In this document: positions 10,921 through 20,285 of the stretch, piece by piece
Layout of the letters: every line of letters begins with the position of its first letter
Numbering within the stretch: the stretch's first letter is position 1
Source of the DNA: Curvularia sp. ZM96
Taxonomy: Eukaryota; Ascomycota; Dothideomycetes; Pleosporales; Pleosporaceae
NCBI GenBank assembly: GCA_022457065.1
Contig: JAJGBQ010000008.1
Span: 1 to 64,000, forward strand
Direction: 5' to 3'
Length of the DNA stretch: 64,000 nt
Made by a program: the position numbers and the translations under genes
The notes under the pieces: generated by a model
Seen by the model: the letters and a program-made list of their open reading frames with translations, nothing else
Told to the model about the DNA's origin: nothing
Databases searched by the model: none

Positions 10921-11530
10921 AGATGCTGTTCGGACCTTAGTTCCATGTCCTCTCCAAATCCACGGAACTAAGGTCGGGAAATTCAGCAACCCCTAACGGA
11001 ACTAAGGTCATTCCGACCTTAGTTCTGTCGAGGATTGAGGATAGATGCTGTTCGGACCTTAGTTCCATGTCCTCTCCAAATCCACGGAACTAAGGTCGGG
11101 AAATTCAGCAACCCCTAACGGAACTAAGGTCATTCCGACCTTAGTTCTGTCGAGGATTGAGGATAGATGCTGTTCGGACCTTAGTTCCATGTCCTCTCCA
11201 AATCCACGGAACTAAGGTCGGGAAATTCAGCAACCCCTAACGGAACTAAGGTCATTCCGACCTTAGTTCTGTCGAGGATTGAGGATAGATGCTGTTCGGA
11301 CCTTAGTTCCATGTCCTCTCCAAATCCACGGAACTAAGGTCGGGAAATTCAGCAACCCCTAACGGAACTAAGGTCATTCCGACCTTAGTTCTGTCGAGGA
11401 TTGAGGATAGATGCTGTTCGGACCTTAGTTCCATGTCCTCTCCAAATCCACGGAACTAAGGTCGGGAAATTCAGCAACCCCTAACGGAACTAAGGTCATT
11501 CCGACCTTAGTTCTGTCGAGGATTGAGGAT
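10921..11530 (+). repeat. 122-bp tandem repeat, five copies
   Basis: Five essentially identical 122-bp units start at 10921, 11043, 11165, 11287 and 11409. Each contains the 11-mer GACCTTAGTTC or its complement GAACTAAGGTC four times, including a perfect inverted pair GAACTAAGGTC-attcc-GACCTTAGTTC. Each unit could therefore form a cruciform. A degenerate sixth unit follows to about 11685. Confidence 0.97.
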
Positions 11531-11686
11531 AGGATTGAGGATAGAAGTTGCATTAATTTTAAACGCTGTTCCGACCTTAGTTCTATACCCCCCGTGATTC
11601 TGCAGAACTAAGGTCCGCAAACTCGCCAAGAAATCGGGAACTAAGGTCGATTCTGACCTTAGTTCCGTCGGGGATTGAGGATAGGC
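11531..11686 (+). repeat. Degenerate sixth unit of the 122-bp repeat
   Basis: Keeps gaccttagttc, gaactaaggtc and the closing 'ggattgaggata' but with different spacing. It overlaps the last ~35 codons of the minus-strand gene at 11583-14372. Confidence 0.85.
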
Positions 11687-14372
11687 AAAGCTGTTCCAGA
11701 TACTCCTCCAAAAGGTCTAAGCCAGTTGGTATAGCGCTAAACTCCATCATCCATTGGCGGGCCTTATCTGTCCGGATAAAGTCAATACGCACATCCCGGA
11801 TCTGGCTGTAGCGCGCGTGGTAGGCTGCTTGCATGGATGGGTTGTTAAACATCATGTGCTGAGCAAATGGTTGCCGAAACGTCATGGTCTCCCAGTCCAC
11901 TTTATCCATAAACCAAGCATAGCCATATCGTCTCATGTTGTCCTGAAACCCCAAACCTTCGCGTCTCCGCAGTCCGTCTGGTTGATTAGCATCCATCTCT
12001 AGTCGTACATCCTGCCAAAGGCCGCCGGCCCGCTGAATAAGGCCGCAAGAGTAGGAAAACTGGAGACACCGCAGAAACATGAGCATGATCCGAGTATGTT
12101 CCCATGTGACGAAATGGTGGTCGTTCAGGCTATAAACCATCTCAAACCCAACGCAGAATTTGTTGATATTCCATCGTAACCACCTTGTAAGGGTGGTGGT
12201 GGGAAAAGTGTAGTATGATGTATTACTATCTCGCGCTAATGGGAAGCGTTGTGTGTGGAGTTGCCGTTGCTGGAATCGAGCGTTCATTTCACTGAACAAT
12301 CGCCTCGAAACACGATGTTCCTCCCGTGTGCCAAAACACTTCTGCGTGGATCCTAGTAGAGCATAGTGACAGCGGAGTTTGGTATAAAGGTAGGCCCGAA
12401 CTAACGCGACAGGATCGTGGCTGAGGCCCGCTCCAACGTGCTGCCATGTCTTCCGTAGCTTAGGGTCGAGTGCTAGTGTCTCTATAGCTGTGTTGGTAAA
12501 GGGATAGGCGTTCCCAGCAGCGAATATCTCCTTGATGCTAGAGTAAAACTGGCTATAGAGGAGCCCGTCCGCGCGGCTTTTCGAACTCCGATGGGTCTCG
12601 ATCGTCAAGCTCCCACTGCCATGTAGCATGCTGAAAGGATAGAACGTTCGGCGATGCCCATCTACTTCTTGGCCATTCCAACCTTGCATCCACTCGCTAT
12701 AAGTCTCAAGGCAGCATCGCTTCCATAGTAGTGTTTTTGCTAGCGCATTGGCTTCGTCATCTTCTGCCTCCCCCGCTTCACATGCAACGTGAGATTTTTG
12801 TGCCAAGCACACTTCTTTACCTACGTCAATGTAAGCGTCCGAGGTCAAATAGCTCTCTGTAATAGCTCCAGTCCAGTATTCGTTAAAGCGCGAGGTCATC
12901 TGAGCCCAGGTCGAGTCTTTGGTGAGGCATTTGAGGTTCTTGCCATGGCAGAAAAGGAAAACACCGCGAAACTGCTGCAGCCCGGGGCGTTCAACGGCTT
13001 GGAGGACCATCTCCCACATTACGTGAAGATGGTCGGGCGGGAGAAAATGAAAAAGCTGCTGCTGCCGTGGCATCGCATCTGTTCGTTGAGATCGCCCCTC
13101 CACCCCTCGAGCCGTAGAATTGTATCGCGCATGGTCGTAGCTAGATGGATAGTGCTGCACAAGAGAGCTACCGTGACATTGGTATATAGCTGGGAGCAGG
13201 ATTTGATCCATCCAGTTACGAAAGTCGTCGTCTAAAAGACGGCTTACCTTCTGCTCTTCCCGGTAAAGATGTGGAAAGAATAGGTATAGAGAGATATCTT
13301 GAAATCCCACTAGTCGCCCAAAGCAATAGTGTGGCAATTGATGCAACGGCCTCCGCACTGAGTGAGCATGGCCATGGCAATCAATGTAGTGCGCTAAGCG
13401 GCTGTCGAGGTGCAAGTCTGATCGAAGATCCGAAACTACCATCTGTGTGGGATTCCAACGAATGCCTTGCTTGGCTACAGCTAGGCTACTAGGAAAACCA
13501 AGAACGCTATCAATATCAAAGGTGACTTCGGTTGGTACAGCCGCTTGTTCGTCCGCTTGTAAACAGATGTGGGCTGGCGAAACATCGTCTTTGCCAACTC
13601 CACAGTAGAGCTGGTACCTGGCTTTTCCGTCTATTTGGCTACTGAGATTTGATGCATGAGTCGTCATAGTATTCGACCCCAGTATATCAGGGCAATCCAC
13701 TGCCGCTGCGATTCCATCTAAGTATTCCCGGAGGCCAACATGAGTTGAATGCTGTTTGGTATGCTCGTCTTCAGACTGCTGATGGCAATGTTCGCAGCAC
13801 CCTTGATGCCGAATGAGCTGATCCACTAGTCGATCTGCGAGTCTGCCTACTTCCTCAGTTTCGTAGTCAAGGCCTATAGCACCTATCGCATGATCTCCGC
13901 TTTCATGGACAATGCTTATCGTATCGCCAATTGTTGAAATACCTTCGCACTCTACTTCCCCTAGCCCTCCAGTAACTGTAGGCTCTTCAGAGTTGACAAT
14001 GGATTCGTCCAGGGCGTCGTCAATTCCAAGAGATAGAGGGTCGGGCGAACAGCCACTTAAAGGGCTAAGCGGTGGCAGAAGCTCTTCTAAGTTGTTGCTC
14101 TCGTTCGGTGTCGGCCTAGTTTGAGCAGCATCTACTTCTCTTTCAAGTATGGATGGCCCGCCTGGAACTAGCTGTGGTAGAAGTGGCCAAATGAATACAG
14201 CCTGCCCTGGGCCTCCGATATGCTGTTCAGATGGTGTCTCCCGCTCTTCTGGGGCCTTGGCCTTCCTCTGGGCGCGTCTTCTTTCTGTTTTCGCAGCCTT
14301 CCTCTCTTCCGTGGACGTGTATTTAGGCGGCCGACCTCGCTTTTTCTGGCAGTTAATATTTTTGTCCAACAT
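11583..14372 (-). CDS. Large AT-hook protein of unknown function
   Basis: 929 residues, one exon, transcribed toward the telomere. An N-terminal AT-hook (KKRGRPPKYTSTEERK, about residues 10-25) followed by a strongly basic stretch predicts DNA binding. The middle has acidic/Pro-rich regions, then a His/Cys-rich segment CCEHCHQQSEDEH near 190. From about 350 on it looks globular, with many Trp, His and Tyr residues. I do not recognise a catalytic domain. The last ~35 residues are encoded by the degenerate unit of the 122-bp repeat, so the original C-terminus was probably replaced or the repeat was copied from the gene's end. It could be a protein of an uncharacterised mobile element; no terminal repeats were seen to show that. 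Confidence 0.75.
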   Translation of the reverse strand: MLDKNINCQKKRGRPPKYTSTEERKAAKTERRRAQRKAKAPEERETPSEQHIGGPGQAVFIWPLLPQLVPGGPSILEREVDAAQTRPTPNESNNLEELLPPLSPLSGCSPDPLSLGIDDALDESIVNSEEPTVTGGLGEVECEGISTIGDTISIVHESGDHAIGAIGLDYETEEVGRLADRLVDQLIRHQGCCEHCHQQSEDEHTKQHSTHVGLREYLDGIAAAVDCPDILGSNTMTTHASNLSSQIDGKARYQLYCGVGKDDVSPAHICLQADEQAAVPTEVTFDIDSVLGFPSSLAVAKQGIRWNPTQMVVSDLRSDLHLDSRLAHYIDCHGHAHSVRRPLHQLPHYCFGRLVGFQDISLYLFFPHLYREEQKVSRLLDDDFRNWMDQILLPAIYQCHGSSLVQHYPSSYDHARYNSTARGVEGRSQRTDAMPRQQQLFHFLPPDHLHVMWEMVLQAVERPGLQQFRGVFLFCHGKNLKCLTKDSTWAQMTSRFNEYWTGAITESYLTSDAYIDVGKEVCLAQKSHVACEAGEAEDDEANALAKTLLWKRCCLETYSEWMQGWNGQEVDGHRRTFYPFSMLHGSGSLTIETHRSSKSRADGLLYSQFYSSIKEIFAAGNAYPFTNTAIETLALDPKLRKTWQHVGAGLSHDPVALVRAYLYTKLRCHYALLGSTQKCFGTREEHRVSRRLFSEMNARFQQRQLHTQRFPLARDSNTSYYTFPTTTLTRWLRWNINKFCVGFEMVYSLNDHHFVTWEHTRIMLMFLRCLQFSYSCGLIQRAGGLWQDVRLEMDANQPDGLRRREGLGFQDNMRRYGYAWFMDKVDWETMTFRQPFAQHMMFNNPSMQAAYHARYSQIRDVRIDFIRTDKARQWMMEFSAIPTGLDLLEEYLEQLCLSSIPDGTKVRIDLSSRFLGEFADLSSAESRGV

Positions 14373-14559
14373 TGTAAGCTATAGTTATATTAGATACCAA
14401 AACTGGTCTTGTAGAAGAGTAGAGTGCCAAACAGATCACGATAAATAATGGGGACAAGGCCTACTTGTGGTGAGAATATAGTTTGACATGTCAGGGGGAA
14501 GGCTCGAGCGTACCCTACCTGTAAGGGGCTGCGCTCCGTGGAGCAAACGCTTTGGTATA

Positions 14560-14810
14560 CAAGAGATTGTATTCAATAGAGAGCTAAGCTTCTAGGCTAT
14601 GTAGCTATCTATATACAATACCAGTTGCCTGAGCAACGATCGGGCTGACAAGGTCCGGCGTCTGAGCGTTGTTCGGACGGTGCGCGCAGAATCCGGGTGC
14701 CGCTCAGGGCACCCAGATTCTGTGAGACGACACGAGATCCCATCGAGGAGTAAGACCAAAGGGCACCAGCCCATTACACTACCCAATCTATGTCAGATGT
14801 CGTCAGCTTC
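14560..14810 (+). repeat. Retroelement-like fragment shared with 49054-49205
   Basis: Both loci contain 'atagagagct', 'gcttctaggctatgtagct' (with small changes) and, about 150 bases later, a variant of 'aagggcaccagcccatt'. Likely remains of the same LTR-type retroelement; its boundaries are unclear. Confidence 0.5.
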
Positions 14811-14829
14811 CTAACCTCTTTAGTACACA

Positions 14830-14945
14830 CTGTGTGTAGCAACCACCCCTATATACCAAGCTGGGAGCTTTCAGGTACTATTGGGAAGACTACAAAAGTC
14901 TTTTTAGTAGTCTTAGTTATACATAACACGTCCATGTTGTATATC
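14830..14945 (+). repeat. Small hairpin repeat, copy 3
   Basis: Contains aagact-acaa-aagtctt and the upstream module 'tagcaaccacccctatatac', related to 8730-8835. Confidence 0.6.
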
Positions 14946-16548
14946 TTATGGGTGTAGCGCAGCCGTAATGGGTGACCAGCACATTCTAGCCCATGATATA
15001 TGGCCTTGAAATCCGCTGGTGGCGTGTTAGCACACGCGTTGGGATGAGCTCAGGAAACCTGTTTTCTCTCACGTATGGTTAGCTACAAAAGAGATAATTA
15101 CAAGTAGTGTGGATGAGCTCCTCAGTAAGCTTATCATGTCTTCGCAATCTCTAATGGGTCTAGCGTGTCGCCAAAATTCGAATTAGGCTTAGTGTTGTCG
15201 CCGAAATTCGAAAGTGGTATAGCGCCTTTTTGGCAGCCAAAATTACCCACCTTTGGAACGTAATAATAACACAATAGCGACGTAAGATTATGCTTTTTCA
15301 ATCGCTAGACATAATATTTAGGCCTTGAAAGTATGTGTGATCTTCTTTCCATTACTTTATTCAAGTGTGGAGTGGTGGTGTTGTAGTGGGGATTTGGCTT
15401 ATAGTAGGCTAGGACCGAACAAAAGATAGCGTGAACTTGATGACAAGATACCCTCATCGTAGATCTGATGCCACTTCCGTCACACATCTCCCTATTTAGG
15501 TTTCCTTTTAACTACTAACCGTCCTAGCCCAAGATGTGGATGCAAAGCCATGTTGGGCATATCTGCAGCTTCTCCAACATGCTGGATCACATGGAGCAAG
15601 TCAATGTTTCCCCTCTTTCACCTTCGCTACCCTTTTGCGGCATTGTACTGCTGTGCCATGATTACAGAATGCTTATGCTTTTGATTGCGCTCACGGGCAG
15701 TAAGCAAGCACCGAGGATGTAGCTTGAAACACTGCGCCGCAATCCTTCCAACCACGCCACAGTCACGTAACATGCACAGTAATCAGTATACCTTGGCACT
15801 ACTAAGAATATAGGAGAGCGAACGCATTACGCGTACGCGTATAGGTGCGCACGTGCATGTAAGACAGAGTAAAGGGACTAGATAATTGCTAGATTAGGAA
15901 AGGTTATAAGAAGTAGCGAGATGAATGTGCAGGGGTAAAACGCGCTATCTGACCATAATTCCTAACGAGGCCATAATTCCGTTGGCATAATGTGTAGGAT
16001 GCACCGTCTCAACAAGAAAAAGCAATGGCTAGTATATTAGACCACACCTTTTTTGCTACAAACCCCCGCGCCTACTCATACAACAACCCTCAGAGGACTT
16101 ATGAAGCTGCGTACCCCGCTCTTCACAAGGATGACTGTGTCATGCCAAGAAATGATTTACCCTACACCACTTTTCACGTGCTTGGCGTAAGTTTGCGGTC
16201 ACACACGTAAGTGCGGGTGTTGTGTGTGACAAGAAAACCTTGTGTAGCTATTGGTCGTCTCCGCTATCTGCTATCTTCATTTATTTGTAGTGTGATATGA
16301 CTATTGCTTTTCTTGTTGAGGTAGTGCATCCTTGTTGCTGTTGCATTGGCTTGTTGCTTCGGCTTAGCTGAAGTCATTGCTTCTTTGGCCTTGCGAAGGC
16401 TGCGACAATAGTTCACATAGTTATCAAAGGGAGGATCTGGCATGAGGTTTCTACAGAATCCAGCCTACTCGGACTTCAGCTGTTGTACGCGTATCGTTGA
16501 CTGAAGTGCACCCGGACGTTTATCGTTTCTACATATCCTGTAAGGACC

Positions 16549-17626
16549 ATGGAAGCTACCGAGATCAACAATGACTCCTTGATCGCGCGGACAGAGATTG
16601 CTACAAACGGCGACGTTGTTCTTGCAGTCGGTCCAAACAGCAAGAAGATTCGAGTTTGTTCCTTCATCCTAAAAAACGCATCGACATATTTCAGGACTAT
16701 GTTCGGACCCCACTTCGCTGAAGGAAAAGATCTGAATAGTGACGATCCCAAGGAGATTCTCATGCCAGACGACAATGCAAATGCCTTGGAGATTATCTGT
16801 AATATTATGCACCTTCGAAACGATGCAGTGCCACAGTGTCTTAGTCCTGACGATATTTTCGAGGTTGCTGTCGCTGCCGATAAATTCGACTGCGCTGTTG
16901 CCTTAAAACATGCCAGCAAACTTTGGTTGAACCCCAAGGGTGTCAAGGGTATCTTGGAATTGAGTTATCTTATGGCGGCCGCCTATATATTCGACGATGC
17001 ACAGGCCTTCAGCGATATTACACTCTCGATGGTACTTAATTATAAAGATTCCTACCTTTTGCTCGCTGATCAAGTTCTCGGTCTGGTTGACTTCATCCCA
17101 TGGAGAGTGCTTTGTAAGTATCGAGTTTGCGAAAGACTGCAAGATACCTGCTAATGCTATAGTCGCAGGTCTACTAGAAGAGCAAAGGAATCAGATGCGC
17201 ACAGACTTGCAACAAATATTGTTCGCTGGGTTGACAGATGCTGGAATGGAAGAAAGCAGCGCGTGCACATGCGCATGGTCAAGTCGTCATAGTCTTGCAT
17301 ACACAGAGCTTCTTCGAGAACAAGAACTTCTGCCGTTGCAGATGCTTACTATGACGATATCACAGGTCGTTGCACGATTGGAGCAGATGAAGGATCCAAC
17401 CATACCCAACCAATGGGTACCCTGTAGCTATCGTTGGCATGGAAATCCTCGTTATAGAGCAATGCGCGGCGAGAGGCTACGTGAACTTCAAGAAAGAAAT
17501 GGCCTCTGTATCGACTGCATACGATTGAGCACCACAGCTGCAAATCAGACCCACAGGATCAAGCATCGAAGCAGTCTCTGTCCAGAAGAGTTAGCGAGCA
17601 TTTGGATTGAGCAGGAATCGATATAA
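16549..17626 (+). CDS. BTB/POZ domain protein
   Basis: Two exons, 16549-17113 and 17169-17626, with a 55-nt intron (donor GTAAGT, branch-like ctaatg, acceptor gcag); the phase matches and gives 340 residues. The BTB fold covers about residues 22-125: GDVVLAVG, then SFILKNASTYFRTMFG, then PDDNANALEIICNIMHLR. BTB domains mediate dimerisation and often recruit targets to cullin-3 ubiquitin ligases; here no second catalytic or DNA-binding domain is visible. The C-terminal part has several Cys and His residues (TCAW, then CIDCIR) without a clear finger. A second BTB gene follows on the same strand, so a local family expansion is likely. The specific target is unknown. Confidence 0.88.
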
Positions 17627-17900
17627 TATAGTTGCTGCCGTATGCTACACCGACTCCTGCTTTTGCTTCAGGCCGTCCGTTGTTCGTACATGCCCCATCA
17701 GTGAAAATGATGCGAAAGTTGTGGCAGTAGCAATACAACAAGAAGTCGTTGCACCCAGGACGTTCTCGAAGGAGTTCTGGTACAGACCAAGTTGCGATCG
17801 TAGGGCACAGGATGAGCTTCTTATTGTAGATGATATTCTTGGGGTGATTTGTCTTTGTAGTAATACTCAGAACGAAATCAAGTTATGGTCCAGATGTTGA
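17627..17900 (-). pseudogene. RNase H domain fragment
   Basis: The minus strand encodes IIFTDGACTNNGRPEAKAGV (about 17655-17714), the first strand and catalytic Asp region of a fungal RNase HI domain. The rest of the domain is missing or out of frame, and the fragment runs into the 3' end of the BTB gene. Upstream codons are broken by frame changes. Most likely a gene or retroelement remnant. Confidence 0.65.
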
Positions 17901-18285
17901 GTCATGGGTTAGAGCGGGGCTCCACTAAGATTAGGCGCCGGCGTTCGGCAGATTCCGAGCTGTTCAAGACGGTCGGCGTTAGGTAACTACTCCGGCTAAT
18001 CTCTTGATAAAGGCGGGGTAACTTAGTAGTCGAATATTGTGTAGGGAGAGTGAAACTCCACTAGGTAGTAGTGATTTTGAAATTTAGTCGTCATCGGTGC
18101 TAAAATTCTATCCTCTTCAATCTACACTTCGCCGATTCGCATTGCACATGCCAGGTCTCTGAGCTGGATCTCACCGAAATTAGACCTGATTGTCGCTCTA
18201 CGATTACTTCACACGCAAATCCTTTGCATATTCTATGTCATAGAAGCTCTCAGGCCAGACATCTTACTGTCACACCTCAATCAAA

Positions 18286-19146
18286 ATGCAGACGGACCAG
18301 CCCTTTAGAACTTTACTGCACAATCTCCCAGAGTGAGTATCGTCTTGTTCCAACTACTAAAGCAGTTACGTGTGCTTTAACATCTCAAGGTATTATGATT
18401 CTCCAACGCTATCCGATGGCTCCATAACATGTTCTGGAAAAGAATTCCGAATCCATAAGATTGTGGTATCTACTCAATCGAAGTTTTTCTCGAATGCTTT
18501 CGAAGGGAAATGGAAGGTACGTGTTATGACTACCGCAAGGCCGTTTCTGACGATGCGACCGTAGGAGTCAGTGGAGGGTACTATCCCTCTAAACGATGAC
18601 GATGTCTCTGCTGTCGAGGCAATGCTTCGGTTCTTGTACTCTTTTGACTATGATGCCAGTGGGAGCGTGGCTGACGTTGCTTCGCCGATGGTGTTCAACG
18701 TCAAAGTGTACAGCATAGCAGACAAGTATGATATTCCGGCATTGAAGTCGATCGCTAGAGAGAAATTCAAGGAATCGGTCAAAACCTGCTGGAACATGGA
18801 CGACTTTCCGCACGCTATTGCGGAAGTATATAGCTCCACGCCGCCAAACGACCAAGGGCTTCGAGACTTTATAGTCGAAGTCGCATGCGAACGTATTACA
18901 GAGCTCTTGCAGAAGCAGGGATTTCGCGACGTTTTGGGAGAGGCTGTTGGCTTCGCTTCAGATTTAGTCAAGCTCCAGGCGAGCAAAAAGAGACCGAATG
19001 AAAAGCAGGACAGAACTAAGTACAGATGTCCGAATTGCTCTGAACATTGGGAGGTTGGTGCATCTTCTGAATCTAGGTACTATTGCCCTCATTGTGGAAA
19101 CCACCGCTCGAACTGGAGTTCATACGCTGTAGAACAATCAACATGA
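18286..19146 (+). CDS. BTB/POZ protein with C-terminal zinc ribbon
   Basis: Proposed exons 18286-18332, 18390-18516 and 18565-19146 (introns of 57 and 48 nt, donors GTGAGT and GTACGT); total 251 residues in one consistent phase. An alternative first acceptor at 18365 adds 8 residues in frame. The domain begins SDGSITCSGKEFRIHKIVV, continues STQSKFFSNAFEGKWK, and after intron 2 VEGTIPLNDDDVSAVEAMLR, a standard fungal BTB arrangement. The C-terminus carries a possible zinc ribbon: CPNC near 209 and CPHC about 20 residues later. The role is unknown; such proteins are common and variable in Pezizomycotina. Confidence 0.87.
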
Positions 19147-19330
19147 AGGTCTCTTCAAGCAATGTACTTCTGTATCTTCAATCTGAACTTTCTATCACAG
19201 ACACAGTATGGATCAATGATTGCTAGGTTGATTCATCTTTCCTAGTTGGGAGACAAGCAAGCATTGGCTCCATTCAACTCTATTCGAATACTATATAAAT
19301 TACTCATCTTCCATTGGTTATAACTAGTGG

Positions 19331-19760
19331 CTAGAATTTGATACATATCAAGCAGAATATGTCAATGCGTATACATAACCGTGCTCCAAGGCCAACAGAA
19401 TAGGAACCTCCATTCATGGACAGCGATGCTAACCTAATGTGAGTATTGCGACAGCTCATGTTCGCAAATAGTCGAATACAGATAAGCTCGATGCCTAAGC
19501 AGTAGATAAGGCTTAGCGTCAGCGCTGATCCGTCGGCACACACGCACGCTAGGAGGATAATCCACTCGTGTGAGCCATTTTGGAGAGTGGCTGTAACTTT
19601 CCTCTTCCACACTCGCTTGTGATGTAAGCAGCCAGTGGTAGTTGTGTATGCAATGGCCAATAGCAGCGACTGCGGTGCAGAAGCGGACGAACCTGGGCCG
19701 TAAGGCTGCTGCGACCATTTTGCGCTACAAGTGAGGCTGACCGCAACATGACTCGATCAC
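19331..19760 (-). pseudogene. Degenerate pogo/Fot-type transposase remnant
   Basis: The minus strand encodes GSHEWIILLACVCADGSALT, which matches GSREWITLLACICADGSYLE of the intact transposase at 24367-25893. Flanking residues are spread over at least two frames (19331-19660 and 19434-19749) with stops between. An old, inactive copy. Confidence 0.75.
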
Positions 19761-20285
19761 GACTGTAAGCACCTTGAAGGGTACGTCGGCTTATCGCACG
19801 ATGCGAGCTGTGCCGTATTGGCGCGACTGCTTGCCGGTAAGCAGCTTACGCTTCCCAAGTGGCCATATGCACAAAATCAAGTGACCAATTTTCCCATATA
19901 TGTACACACACACACAACTTATTTACGCCCGGCGGCCGAGCCGAAAGGGCTACTAACGCTAGTCTAACTTTACACTTCTTATGCTACGTCTTGGTCTCCT
20001 TAGCCCATATGTCTTCCTTGGCCTACTTCTTTATGTAGCTTATCATCTAAGTCAAAGCCCTTACTCGATACATTGGCACGCTTCTTCTCTATATACTATT
20101 ATTCCTCATCAGGTGCTCGTGGGTGAGTATTGCTGGTGGCAGACTGGCTTAGAGTTGGCTTCTCCAAGAGATTCTCTAAGTGTTCAACGTCCTATCTTCG
20201 GCGGCTGAAGCGCTGTCTACTGCTAGTTGCATGAGGCTGCTGATAGGTTCATGTTAGTATCTATAGTTTACCTAGTAGTTAGCTA

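Larger units (their letters stand above)
14373..16548. other. Gene-poor region with repeat fragments
   Basis: Between the AT-hook gene and the first BTB gene. It holds a repeat fragment at about 14560-14810 shared with 49054-49205, a hairpin repeat at 14830-14945, and a piece at about 16265-16345 (tgcatccttgttgctgttgc) found inverted near 28120-28210. Open frames at 15305-15487, 15534-15722 and 16025-16210 have no recognisable features. Confidence 0.6.

Noticed and set aside
16025..16210. 61-codon frame before the first BTB gene
   Set aside because: No signal peptide, domain or convincing exon partner; flanking sequence is part of a dispersed repeat.
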